Translations under genes and position numbers: made by a program
Source: Rhopalosiphum padi
Taxonomy: Eukaryota; Arthropoda; Insecta; Hemiptera; Aphididae
Length of the DNA stretch: 64,000 nucleotides
Assembly (NCBI RefSeq): GCF_020882245.1
Contig: NC_083597.1
Location: 14,356,581 to 14,420,580, forward strand
Direction: 5' to 3'
Part shown: positions 50,331 to 63,552 of the stretch, in pieces
Position numbering within the stretch: position 1 is the first letter of the stretch
Layout of the letters: every line of letters begins with the position of its first letter
Notes under the pieces: model-generated
What the model saw: only the letters and a program-made list of their open reading frames with translations
Databases searched by the model: none
What the model was told of the DNA's origin: nothing

Positions 50331-53300
50331 GTAGCGAATTAACGGAAAAAGTCCAAATTTCGTATATCTATTATCTACTAGAACTGTGAAATAACGTAAA
50401 AGGTTTTTTATTAATCACATTATTTATCACAAATTAAAAAAAAAAATCTATTTTACTTAGTAACAACAAATAAAATATGAATCAAACTTTTCGATAGATA
50501 CCCAATTACAAAATGTTGGGAGGTGTCCATGTATACCAAGCACGCCTGACGCCTATATATATGTTTAGAACTAAAGACTAAAGTCACACTTTTGTTGACT
50601 ATAATAATATAATATATAATTTAATAGTATATTAGTATCTATAATAATTATGATCATTATAGATTATTGTTATTCATATTTTTTAGTAAGACGACGTCGA
50701 ACGATTTATCATCATCATCTCTGCAGTTAGGCCTTAGGTGGTACATCAACACGAACACCGATTATAGTGGTTACTGCTGCACACAAAATAACACGAATAC
50801 GTGATTGCAAAAACCTTAATGATTCCTAATTACCGTTATTAATAGTAGGTTATGCTGCTTAAATAGAGATTTAGTAATATAACTAATATCTGATCGTTTT
50901 TGCGAACTATAAACGGTATAATTGCATATATTCTACAGTGCCGTGTTAAATGGCAATAAAAAAAGCCAGTTGCCTTTCATATCAAATTGTTGATATTTAA
51001 GATATATCTTTTTTAGCATAGGAATTGTCCATATTTTACAAAATTATTAAAAAACAGGATTCTTATAAACGTTAGTCATATAACAATTATATTGACGTGC
51101 AAAAAAAAATCGTTTTTATAGACTTACACCAAACAAAAATGTTAACATTGGTGTACATAATTGTTATTGCGCGATGGAATTTTATAAAACGTCATCAATG
51201 CCTAACACTATATTTAGGTATATTATTGTTGACACAATAAGTGTATACCTACAGCGTCGTCGGTATTTTACTCGAGATAGGTAGCTATAATAATGAGTAG
51301 GTATGCCTATGCTTATACTTCTTTACTTTACACAATGTTTTCGTCGAGTCATTTTTAAACAATAGCTATTTACATAATTTATAAAAACTACTATACCTAT
51401 TACCTAATATCTATAGACATTAATATATTCGTCTTATTTTTATAATGGACCATTAATGTGTATAATATATACCTACTAAGAGAACACACCCTTCGACCAA
51501 AATGTCCTACTTTTTGTGTGTAAAAATATTTTGACTTACAATGTAAACAAAAAGAACAACAAAAATAAAAACTATTGCATATGCTTCTGCAGGCTACAAG
51601 TGCAGAATAGATAGATTCATATTGGATTACGTCCAAAATATTAAGTATGAAGGATATTTGAACCCACAATACCATAAACGCAGTGAAGGTATCAATGTTT
51701 GTTTTTTTCTTCACATTTTTGATCATATTAGGCAAAAGGTCAAACGTTTTAGAATGTCTGTATGCTTTATGATGGTCTGTACATCAATGACAATATCATA
51801 TAGGTAGGTATTTAAGTTACAAGGTATAAGGTAGTAATAGGTTATATTTTGTAAAATATTTATAAATGATAACAACTAAAATCTAAAACTAGGTACCGGA
51901 CTTTTAATCAATAACAAATTTCCATAAGACAATAAAACGTCAAGACACAATATCAATGCAAGTTTAAGTTAAAAATAATTGAATTTGTGAGAATTATTTA
52001 TTTTTCTTACTATTGCAGAACTGCAGATTTTATGACGAGTCGTTGATCTATTTATCTATTAACACATATTATTACAAGATAATAAGATTGGCTCAAGGCC
52101 AGAGTTTCATTCATTAGAAAACTTCCTAGTTATAAACCTATATTACAACAATAATAAGAAACAAATATCAAATAAAAACAGATTACAGAACATTAACAAA
52201 CGAAACCATTAAACATATTAGACTAGGAAGGTAGTGACTTATCACTTATAGTATATTATTATTTATTAATAAAATAATAACTTTAAAAACAACAATCGTT
52301 AAAATATAAAGTTTTTTTAAAATTATACAAAATCAAAAAAATGTTAGACAATACATTTGAAGTTAGAACAACATATAGCTATATAGTTATATAGTTAACA
52401 TTATATGTATATTACATTTTAGAATCTTGGTATCGAATAACTTAATTAACTTAATTTAACTTAATCATGGAATAAAAATTTCCAAAAATTGTCAACTTTT
52501 TTCCAAGTCTATATTATAATGAATATATATTATAATAGGAAAACATTTAAAATGTGTAGGATTATTATTTTCTGAATAAATTGCAAAACAATATCTAAAA
52601 TCAATTATTATAAGTAATCAGTCAGATAAAAAGATAGGTAGGTAGATTTGACATTATAAATCTAAATATTAAAAAAAAATTCAAGATATTCCTTTGACTT
52701 TTCCAAAAATCCTTGAACAAAACAAAAAAATATCAACTAAATTAAATTTCTAATCTACATACATTTTCAATGAAATTGTAGACTTTATAGCACGTCTAAC
52801 ATCAACCTTAAATTGTGCTAAATTAAATGTAATAACATCGTAAGAACATAAGTAACAAACATATCGTTGTACAACTAATATAATTTGGTTATATAAATCC
52901 TTTCTTAAAGTATTTATCTATAATAAAGTAAACATAAGTGGAATATTTTGATTTAATTTGTTATCATAATTGTATTATTTTAATTTTTTTTTCATTTATA
53001 ATTTAATTTAATAAAATTGTCTAGAAATTAATTGAGATATAATATCATAAATATTTGTTTTAATTTAACCAAATAAATCATATTAATATCTAGACTGTCC
53101 TGTCAATTCAGGTCTTAGTTACTCCCGTATAATATTATGATATTGAACTTCTTAAGTTGTAATAATGACGTAATATTCATAGTCATATTATGCAGTCTTA
53201 TAAAAATAAACTAGGTATCTATGTCATTCAAAATATTTATTTTAAAACACTATATATTTATAGATCATCTGATATGATCTATTTTTTAATAATTTTACTG

Positions 53301-53892
53301 GACATCGTAAAGAAAAAAATTAATTTTTTAATATCGATAAATTGCTAGTCTTTTTATAATTTAAAATCTATTTCACCCGAATCCAATATAAGATGATCCC
53401 CATGCAAATTATTGTATTCAATCAATATTACATTATTTATAATAAGCGTTGTAATTTTTATGTTATATTGGTTGTCGGGTAATCCATTTAAATCAACACT
53501 CATTATTTCAAAAACTATTAACATTTTTGAAAATATTTTTGAATCTCCCCCCCCTCCACTGTATACGCCCCTGAATACGTGGTATGTACAGTAATTTATT
53601 CGACCTAGATATTCCTATATTTTTCATAAATTTATTAAAATCGAAAAATAAAATGTTCATTGGTTTATATTATTTAAACTAGTTATTGTTATAAGCCTAG
53701 AATTGCACTTTATGAGTCACAAAATATATTCATAGGTAAATGATATTATTTACAACATATTTTATGTAATATGTTTTAAAATAAAAATTGTAAACATTCT
53801 CACGTGCTGGTATCATTGTCTTTTATCATATGCGTGCGGATATATGAATTTTCAATAACAGTAGTGATTGTAATTTTTCAGGACCTAAAACA
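50331..53892. other. AT-rich non-coding DNA, probably 5' intron of the LD-motif gene
   Basis: No coding exon seen. A C-run followed by CACTGTATACGCCCCTGAATA at 53547-53577 (reversed CAGGGGCGTATACAGTGG) resembles one end of a MITE; the other end was not found. A polypyrimidine tract and CAG acceptor at 53876-53881 end the stretch. Confidence 0.45.
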
Positions 53893-56800
53893 ATGTACAG
53901 CAGACAAAATCAAAATCAAGGCGAGGCGAGACTCGGTAAGTACCTATATAAACCTCCAAGAATTAGATTAGTCACGAATTTATTTGTACCTATATGGAAT
54001 ACACAGCATTATATCTAATATTATATAGTATTAGTCACATACAATATGAGGTACCTATTAATTCCATAAAAGTACACTAGAATCTAGAACCGATTTGAAG
54101 GAATAGTGTTCTGTATGTTTCGAAGTATTCATGAAGATATTAAAAATAGATTATTATAAGTATAAAATAAACAATAAAAAAATAAATTGAATACATCATT
54201 TGATAATCCAAATTTGAACATGTTGATACAAATTCTTATAATAATTTAAGTCATCGATAAAATTGACCAATGATACAACATTGTAATGGTCTATGTAGCT
54301 TATTCTTCTCATCAAAAATATTTGACAATTTTAAGTGAAAAGGAAACGTCTAAATTATAAAGTATTCTAATCTCAAGGTGTAGGTATACTCGTGTATAAA
54401 AATAAATAAAAAATAAATCGTGTTTCATTTCCAACTGCTATTTTTATAACGTTACAGTTTGTTTGAACGTTGACACATTTCGGCTGTCTGGACCGTAGCT
54501 AATACTATTAAAAATAGAAACCTGAACAAACATATTTACATAAGGATATTTCACCTTCACAATTGTTATTTTTTCTAAACGACCAACTATAAAAACAAAA
54601 AATAACATGTAGAATAATTTTCAACTATACTTCACTTTGTACATTAATTTATCATCATCCAATGTTATACCTACTCAATATTACGAAATCACTTACTACT
54701 TATATTTAGTAATAATTAGATTAGGTACATAATTTATTATATTTTTCATTATTTAAGTATTTTATAGAGGTATCTCAAATTCTCAAGCTATAGTCTTATT
54801 GTGTCCCAAAAACACAAACAAATTTTCTTTACCTTCTTGTGTCTAGTATTTACCTATATTTAGTATTTGCTATTTATCCACCCCCCTTCACACATCAATA
54901 AAGTAGTTTCGTATAATTTAAATTTGTTTTAGCCAGATACTAGCATTCCCAACATTCCCAAATAATACCTGAATTTGCTAACAATATACATATAAAGTCG
55001 CAAAATGAACGGACTGAGCATATATGTATAGGTATCACTGTATCAGTAATTTATTCCTACCTATAATTGAATTAATATTTTTTTGATTTCAACAAACCTC
55101 TCACTTAGGAGATAATTTAATAATGTTCAGATTATCCAATATTCCGGGAATAACACCTTGACACTGTTATATTTAATAGGTAACGACGTAATAATGCATA
55201 TAGTTGGCGTTACAACGTATAATTAGTTCAAACTTGAATATTTATTGTTTAGAATTGTTACTGGACGATTTGCAATCCACTCTTCCGCGTAAAAACCATG
55301 GACTTGGTAGTACATCGTCAACTGGATACAGAGAAGTTACTAAAAGCACATCAAGGACGATTGGTAACGGTCAAACAGAAACTAACAAGGAATATGAAAT
55401 CCAATATCTTAATCCAGCTAATAAATCTACAGTGCTCAGTGAAAGATTACCTGATCTTCAATCGGTTGACTTGTTGGTATGAATTAATCAATAATGACCA
55501 CAGTCATAATTAAATTATGAAACCATATATCAAAATGTCTTGTAAAATAATAATATATTAACATTTCAGCGACAGACCAACAGTGGAAAAAATCCCGGTT
55601 ATGAAACGGTTTCATCATACCAATATAATAAATCGACAGAAAGTACGTTGATTGTGTTATTTTAAATTTTTAATCATATTTTTATTTAATTACAAGTATA
55701 ACAATTAACAAAATATGTATAATATATTAATATACATAGCCTATATACCTATGTTATAGGCAAAAGTACAGTTCCCAGACAAGAAACAAACGGTGTTAAC
55801 ATGAGACAAAGTATTTCTGAACTCGATTCATTGTTAGACGATTTGAATCATGCTCAAAGAGTTGGATTTTCAAACTCCGGAATTAGTAGACATGAAATAA
55901 CAACTAATGAGTCCAGCATGTAAGTTAATTTAATTATTTTTATTTTTTATTCTCTATAGTCTATTGTCTATAGGCTTAATACTTTATTAATTAGATACTT
56001 CTCAGGCAATGTCTTAATCAGGCATCCATGGGATATTGGGACAGCCTCATACGAGTTAATTCTCAAAATACAATTTTTATACTATTTGGGTTCCGAATTC
56101 GTATTGGTAATTTTCACAAGTTATGTCCTAAATATTTCGAATATAATTTTTATTTTCTATTATTATAATTATTCAAAAATAAAAAAACAAATTACCTACA
56201 TAATATATAGAATTATCATAAAAATATGATTGGGAAACTATATTAAAAATGTTGGTACATACATAATACATAGAGGAATATAATAGCTGTATACAATATA
56301 ATATATTTTTTATTAACTAGTATTTAAATACAATAATAATTTTAGTAAATTTTTATTAAATTTCCATACAAATATTGAAATATATAACCATAAACGTATA
56401 AAAATTACAATTTTTCTATTACTGCTAATACCTACTAGTACTTACCTAGTAGTTTAAAATTCTAATATCAAATAATTAAAATTTTAAAACTAAGTTTTAA
56501 TTTTTAATTTATAAACATTAAAACCTTTTTTTATACAATATTTGTATAATCGTCTTAATAAAATATTATTATTTAAAGTTATATATATTAAAAAAAAAAA
56601 AAATTATTTTTGACAGAGCTCACAATTCCTAGTTGGATCACTACAATTAAGTATAAACGTCGCGTAATTACATGTAGACCATGCAATACATATATATATA
56701 TATATATATACAAAAAATCATTTGGGATCAAACTATACTAGTATATCTAGCACCTAAAATAATTTAGAACCTAATCAGTTTACTATAATTGTAGATAGTC

Positions 56801-59523
56801 GTTAAGTGTTCCTATATAGTGTCTGAAATTAACTCATATGGTAGTGTATAAAAGTGAGATAAAAGCATAAAATTCAATTTTTGTTATTAATATTAATTGT
56901 TTTATTTTATACAATATTATATACCACATACGTTTAAAATTAAATAATAGTTTTTTGTAACTTATATATTTTAATAATTTTTAATAATACATAAATATTA
57001 TGTTAAATAGCTATCTAATATTATTATAATTGCTTATATGAAAAATATTTTTGATAATACATTAATATGGGTGAATGTAAGTTCTTACACGATAGAATAG
57101 GTACATTTGTAAGTTCCTAAACGGTAAAAAAAAGTACGTATATAACGTATAAAAGTACGTACCTATAAGTTCCTACTCTACATATATATTTGTATTCAAT
57201 TATTGTAAAAATACTATTTTTTATAGAATACTATAATTTATAAGTTGTCAATATAATGATATTATTAATATTGTCATACATTTTAATATAATAAAAAAAA
57301 TATATTTTAAGTGGTATATTTCGGAAATTTAAATTTTTTAAATAATCGTATTAGTTAATTTTGTTTGCCGATTACTCTAAAATGTTTTCATTTATACAAT
57401 TTTCTTTTTCAGCATTTTGTTTTTGTGTGACTATCTGCAGTTCTTATTTTTATGTTTGATAATTTTAATAATTACGATTGAAATATTATATTATATATTA
57501 AAATGTATGAAAATGAAATGTATTACCTATGATATTTTTATTTTTTTAAGACAGTATCATCAGTTTGATAACTTATAATACTATAAAAAATATACTGTAT
57601 TTTTTTTACATACGTATCTGTCTTCCGCCGTATAGGAACTTGCAATGTACCTTTTTTGGGTAGTGGTAAACTCTCCCGATTTTCAATTGTTTGTAATTGT
57701 TTAGTAATTTATAAAAAGTAGTCCCCAACTCATATCAGCCGCATGAGATACCGTCGTAGAAATAGGTAATAGTTTATCAAAATGCTATAACTTCACTGAC
57801 CTATCTATTTTTTTAAATATTAACAGTGAACCATTAAGGAGCAGTACGCCATATAAACAGCAATATAGTAAACACGAAGAACATAGATATGGAAGCCTTA
57901 ACCGATCAAAAATACCAGGAACCAGTGAAGTGATTTCTACCTATGAAACGTCGACAACCAATGGAGAACCTTTAGGTGAAATATTTTGTATTGAAAATTA
58001 AAACCCTAGTGGGTATACTATTTGAATATGTGATACTCATAAAAGTTTCTATTAATTGCAGATTTAGATTTGGTAGATGCTCCGCGTAGTTATACCAAGC
58101 TGCTTCAAAATCAATCTCCAGGAACTTATCAGACATCGGTATATTCAAAAGAAACCACAAAAAAAATAATACCGGGTACCACAACTTATTCGACATACCA
58201 AAAATTCGGTTCACCCACAACGGATCCAGGACAATCTAAAGTTTACAATTATTCAGAAGAGTATCGTACTGATAGTAGGAATCGTTCGATGCGAGATTTG
58301 CCACCGTCTCCTCGTCCCCATAGATCTTCGTCTCCGCGTTCTCCGTCCCCGCATCGCTCACCGTCGCCAATGTCGTTTCCTCAACCACCAGAACCTAGAA
58401 ACTACTCGAGTAGTCATACTTATACAAACAGGACGACGTCACCTCAGTCGGTCCAGAAGTTTAGTCCGTCCGATCCAAGCAGAATAAAGTTAGTATTACA
58501 CATTTAATTTGATTAATATAAACTATTATTTCGGGGGATAGTAATGAGTGTGTATGTCGCAGCGAAGAGGTGACCTGGGTCGCTCATGCCACGCCCCCTG
58601 TAACCCGTCGTTTCCCCGTGAGGTTAGTAAGCGTTTTGGAGGTTAATATTGTGATCGTATATGTGAGGTTCATGGTTGTGTTCAGGGAATGTGACGTGAA
58701 CACATCATTTGTTAATATAATTAATTACCTAATTATGCACCACTTTTTTATAGCGTGGATAACAACTTAACTTCGCCGTCTGGCCAAACGGTTTATTCGT
58801 ATAAATATTCAAGCGAGACCAGAGAGAACACTAAATATGGACAACCAAATGGGTACACAAAACCTGTACACCAAGAACAGTTGCCACTACGCCATTCACC
58901 GTTCCCAAGAGATGAAGCTGACACTCCAGGACTCCAAAATCCACCTAAACGGTTGGATGACTTGATGGCATCGTTTGGTGACAGAACAGATTATACAAAC
59001 TATCACAGTAATAGAGAATACCATTCAAATGTCAAGGATTATCAGACCAAGTCTAAAGAATACGAACACGACAAGGCTGCAGAATATACGATTCCGATTA
59101 AGAAGCCACAATCCGAATATCAAACTCCTGAAAATAAAAATTCCGAAAAATTAACGGAAGTTAAAGAAGCTGAAGTGACTCAGTCGGTTGCCGGGCCGCC
59201 AGTTTTTTATCCACCCGGGTCAACAACGTTTGCGAAGAAGGAAGAAGTAATGCAACAGGTATGTTAGTCGTTTTTATAATAATATAATAATACTAGATTA
59301 AAACTATGATCTACATATACTATGTCATTGCTTAACTTATTTTACTTTTGTTATTCATGTCCTACAGCAAGGTCAATTTGGTCAGGGACAAATGAAGGCC
59401 AAGGCCAAAGGAATGTACAAGTACAAAAGCAAGAGCAAATCAAAGGAAAAACAAAGTTCTGGAGCAACAATGGTGCCAGTATGTTTACCAATGTGCTGTG
59501 CCATGCCATGTGTTATTATGTAA
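53893..59523 (+). CDS. Paxillin-like LD-motif protein without LIM domains
   Basis: Nine coding exons: 53893-53935, 55253-55476, 55570-55642, 55760-55919, 57827-57975, 58062-58488, 58563-58622, 58754-59258 and 59368-59523. Phases agree and the product is 598 residues. LD-type motifs: ELLLDDLQSTL at 15-25, like paxillin LD1; SISELDSLLDDLNHAQ around 131-146, like LD2; and RLDDLMASFGD at 445-455, like LD4. In paxillin these bind FAK, vinculin and GIT proteins at adhesions. The rest is tyrosine-, serine- and threonine-rich low-complexity sequence with an SP/RS-rich, SH3-ligand-like stretch at 297-326. Instead of four LIM domains, the last exon encodes a basic KYKSKSKSKEK stretch and a cysteine-rich end (CLPMCCAMPC) that could be palmitoylated. 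A splice acceptor 11 bases before the ATG implies upstream non-coding exons. I do not recognise a named orthologue. Confidence 0.82.
56689..56711. repeat. TA microsatellite in intron 4 of the LD-motif gene
   Basis: About eleven uninterrupted TA units inside the 1.9-kb intron between exons 4 and 5. Confidence 0.9.
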
Positions 59524-59592
59524 CCTATAAGACATTACCTATACATAATTTATATAACTTTACTAATTTATAATTATTTACTCGACACAAAT

Positions 59593-59598
59593 AATAAA
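59593..59598 (+). promoter_or_regulatory. Polyadenylation signal of the LD-motif gene
   Basis: AATAAA 70 bases past the stop at 59521-59523. Later signals could also be used. Confidence 0.4.
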
Positions 59599-59729
59599 AA
59601 AAATATCTTATGGTGGCCTATTAAGCTTAGTGTCTTAAAAATAAAATTACTGAAGTATATATATTATTTTATATAAATTGGTCATCATTAACTCAAAAAA
59701 AAATTTTTAAGCGTGATAATAATATACAT

Positions 59730-59921
59730 CATAGGCGAGCCGCGTACATAGACTTTTTTCGTGGGGGATGCCAGTAAATTATTAGGTTTTTAAACTGATA
59801 TATGACAATTTTTATAAATTATACCTAACTAAAGATTAAAGAAAACTGCTAAGTGCTAGTTCCACAGACTGCATAGGTAGGATGCCATGGCATACCGATA
59901 TCTCCCCTGAGCATGCCTATG
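59730..59921. mobile_element. hAT-type MITE, CATAGGC family
   Basis: The left end CATAGGCGAGCC mirrors the right end (reversed CATAGGCATGCTC). It is flanked by a perfect 8-bp duplication ATATACAT at 59722-59729 and 59922-59929. The short termini and sequence style fit the family at 11865 and 14444. Confidence 0.8.
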
Positions 59922-59929
59922 ATATACAT

Positions 59930-61884
59930 AACAATAAATAGTATAATGGGTATTCTTACTATTATATACTCGTACTATTAAGTTAAAACAAATTTATATT
60001 TTATCATAATATATTATTATCAGCTTATATTCTTACTAAATGTTTCTTTTATATCGAATTATTTTCAGAATATTACTTATGTAATATGTACCTATTAATT
60101 GTTATAAATACCAATTTACCTGTATATTTTAAACTTAAAACACTTAACATACAACTAACTTATTTGCTGTAAGCTTATTTATAATTTGTATTTGATTATT
60201 ATTAATGTATTATTTAAGATACAAACATTACAAATGGTAAAAACGGTTATTAATTTATGTAATTATGTGTATATGTATAAATTGAACATTATTTACATGA
60301 TTATAATTTTAATTGGTCTAATAAAAGTAAAAGATGTAAATTCCACAAAATGAAATTCACCAATCAATTTTTTTACATTTAGTTATTTTGATTACAAATT
60401 TAATAAATAATAATATTAATATACGACAATTGATAAATAATTTACAATTATTTTACGAAGTACTTACCGTCATATTGTTTACTATAACTACTTAAGTTAT
60501 AATACAACAAATCTAATAGTGTCAAATGTTTTAGTGTAGGTATATGATGTAATATGTTATGTAGGGACCTATTAAATATTAATTATTATATATAAAAAAA
60601 CATTCAACTGAGCTGAATCACAGCAATATATCAATATTCTAACAAACTACAAACATCGTGTAAACTTTGATGTTTATTTAAACATATTTGATTCATGCTG
60701 TTTTTTTTTTGTTTAATAGGTACCTATTTACATGACTTAAATACTATAATGAATGTTATTATTATATATATTATGCATGGAAAACGCATTAATTCTGTAT
60801 ATTTATAAATATAAAAGAATGTTATTTATTCATGTAATAGTTTAGAGTGTAAAATGTTATTTTTACGATATGATCAAATTTTATTTTTATAAATATTTCA
60901 GTTGGTTGGCGCGCACAATTTGTACCTAATAATTAAAATAATTTATACTGTTGTCAAATTTTGTTAAAATTATTGATATTGATTAATTGTTATATTAAAT
61001 AATCATACGAATTAAAGCGATTTTACTTTTTTTGTAATCAAAAATAAATATTTCGTATGAAATATAGTGTTCTTATAAACGAAAATAGAAATTTTTTAAA
61101 TCTAAATTATCAGACTGCAAATTTATATAATGCATACCTTAAGCCAATACGTCAATACGACTTATTAATTTATCGAAATATATGTTAACCAAAATCGCGT
61201 AAGTTATCTTTTGGAATGGCAAAAATATAAAAATATTTGATTTTGATTTTTGTGTCTAAAAATAAAGTAAAGGAGGATATACTTTACAATTTCCTCAAAT
61301 ATTTTACCAATATTAAACCTATGCATTTAAAAAATTGTGTTTTAAATTGTAATTAACTATCAATTAAAGCTTACAGGTCTTCAGGGACTACAGACTTCAG
61401 GTCTACAGGGAGTAGGCAAAATAGCAAAGCGATATTTTTGTTACTACTATAACATGTCAGAAGGACATAATAATGAATAATGATATTTTATAAATTACTT
61501 TGATGATTTAATAACAGATGAGAAGATTTATCCTTTCTGGAATAAGTAAATAACTATTATAGGTATATCGTATATGTAAATATGCAGTATAAAAATGTAT
61601 GAAATAAATTAAATATTTTTTGATTATATGTTTATAAATTGTTTAAACATATTAAATTATAAAAAAAAGGTTTTTTTAGTTGCTGAGCATTTTTGTTCTG
61701 CGACATTTCAACGCAATAATTTTAGCGCATGACTACAATAATTATTCAACTACGATTATTAAGCAATAAGCATATTATATACGATGATCAAGAAATATTA
61801 GCAGTAATACAGAGCATACAACATTTGACATGTGGTCAAATAGGTCAACGCACATAATATTTATTAAAAAATACTATCTCTTAT
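59930..61884. other. AT-rich DNA downstream of the LD-motif gene
   Basis: No gene recognised. It may include alternative 3' UTR of the LD-motif gene. Nothing with repeat termini was identified. Confidence 0.4.
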
Positions 61885-62420
61885 AGGACCATAGAGTGGT
61901 CCACCCCAGTGTCGAAACTGTCAAACCTACGTCCTACGGACACACCACCATAACTACTGCCATCAAATATAACGCTGTGTTAAATGTGGGATTACTCCTC
62001 ATCAAACATTTGCCTCAGATAAAAACAGTCCTGCAGTCAAGTGTGCCTTTTGCGCAAGTGCTCGCACTTCCAGCTACAAAGGAATAAAAGATGTCTAAAA
62101 TATAAAGCACTGTTCTAATGTCACACAATGCATTCAAACCATCAAAATCGAAACACAGTACTCACTTCTTCCATCCTAAAATTACCATTTCATCTTTCCA
62201 AAGCTACCTACGCCTCCGTCGCGAATCCTTAATATCCTATTATAGTATTATCCAATAATTCCATAAACGATAACATTTTTTCCAAATTTATTTCAGAACT
62301 CTCAACTTTAATTAATCTCCTCATTTCCCACCAACCATACTTCACAAGTGACATATTCACATATTATTCCATAGTCAAAATGATCTCTACCTTATTAACT
62401 TAATTACCATTTATGTTCAT
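61885..62420 (+). pseudogene. Jockey-like non-LTR retrotransposon ORF1 relic
   Basis: In the frame starting near 61903 the sequence reads PQCRNCQTYVLRTHHHNYCH, a stop, RCVKCGITPHQTF and SPAVKCAFCASARTSSYKGI: the tandem CCHC zinc knuckles of insect Jockey-type ORF1 (QC-x-x-C-Q-x-YGHT ... RC-x-x-C ... KC-x-x-C-x-x-x-HxANYKGC). Further on, with shifts, come ATYASVANP and NDNIFSKFISELSTLINLLI, matching the SYASV and C-terminal regions of the same proteins. Stops, frameshifts and lost cysteine/histidine ligands make it non-functional. ORF2 was not found. Confidence 0.65.
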
Positions 62421-62573
62421 TCATCGATAACGATATCGTCGATATCTATTTATTCTAATTGATTATTTTGTATTTAATTTTAGGGACTTATTAACTGTTG
62501 AACTGTAATAGTTACCTAATTTTTAATAAATATTATAATTATCGAGCTGAATAGTTTTTACTAGAAGTTAATA

Positions 62574-62574
62574 A

Positions 62575-62612
<38 letters not shown>

Positions 62613-62613
62613 A
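62574..62613. repeat. Compound microsatellite (AT)n(GT)n
   Basis: About eight AT units run directly into about eleven GT units, ending in GTACACC. It is the longest simple repeat in the window. Confidence 0.95.
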
Positions 62614-62837
62614 CACCTTATACATATTTATTTTCACGTAATAAGTATAAATATAATACCTATTTAGGAATCATATAGGTATATTCAGGTAGGTAAATTA
62701 TTATTATATTTTTAATTTTAATTTTAAACTCTGAGCGGAGCAATGAACGTATTGATCTTAAAAATAATGATTTTTTATTTATTTACTTAATTTTAAGCTA
62801 TTGCTTTTACTTGATAGTATCTAAGTATAACTAACAA

Positions 62838-63544
62838 CTAGGGCTCGGATTTATATGTAAATACATATTTTTACTGTGACTTGATAAATTAATTTAGCCA
62901 TTTAGGTGAGTGATAAATTCGTTTCAAGGAATTTCCAATAAAATGAACAATATTTTATTTTACATATTTTTATATATTTTGCCATAAATACTTACATGTT
63001 CTTACATATTTCTCAATAATTTCATTTTCCTACTTATTTCGACAATTTGTTCACTTACGATTAATTAATAGGTAATTATTAATTATATATACGATTGTAT
63101 TTTTCAATACGATAATATAGACAATTTCCCATGTTTCCAAAAGAACAAAACAATACCAATTATTGAACTTAATCTACGGCCGATATAACTTACTCTTTCA
63201 GACATAGTCAAAATTATATACTGTCCAATAACATCAGTGGAGGTTAAAAGGTCATTTAGTCGGTATAATGCAATTTTACGACCAAATCAATAATATTTTG
63301 AATTTGAAAATTAAAAAAGGCATGCTATCATAAATGGTAATCAAGATAATTTTAATACCTTTTTTTTTAATAATTTTACTATGTATTTAAAATATAATTT
63401 GTGTCATTAGAAACTCATATGGAAATATTATATAATTAAATATTAATACATAAATCATATTAGTAAAATACATATTTTGATGTTTTTAGCACATATTTAT
63501 GTACAAATTTTGGTAGCATAAATACATATAAATCCGAGCCCTAC
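62838..63544. mobile_element. hAT-type non-autonomous element, TAGGGCTCGG ends
   Basis: The left end CTAGGGCTCGGATTTATATGTA mirrors the right end exactly over TAGGGCTCGGATTTATATGTA. The flanks ACTAACAA (62830-62837) and AGTAATAA (63545-63552) match at 6 of 8 positions. About 700 bases with no transposase frame, so it would need a partner enzyme. Confidence 0.75.
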
Positions 63545-63552
63545 AGTAATAA

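Noticed and set aside
53547..53577. Full MITE ending CAGGGGCGTATACAGTGG
   Set aside because: Only one terminus could be found, so no element is called.
55298..55513. 71-codon frame overlapping exon 2 of the LD-motif gene
   Set aside because: Out of frame with an exon whose phases and LD motif are well supported.
61896..62087. 63-codon plus-strand frame
   Set aside because: Wrong frame of the Jockey-like ORF1 relic; the zinc-knuckle pattern is in the neighbouring frame.
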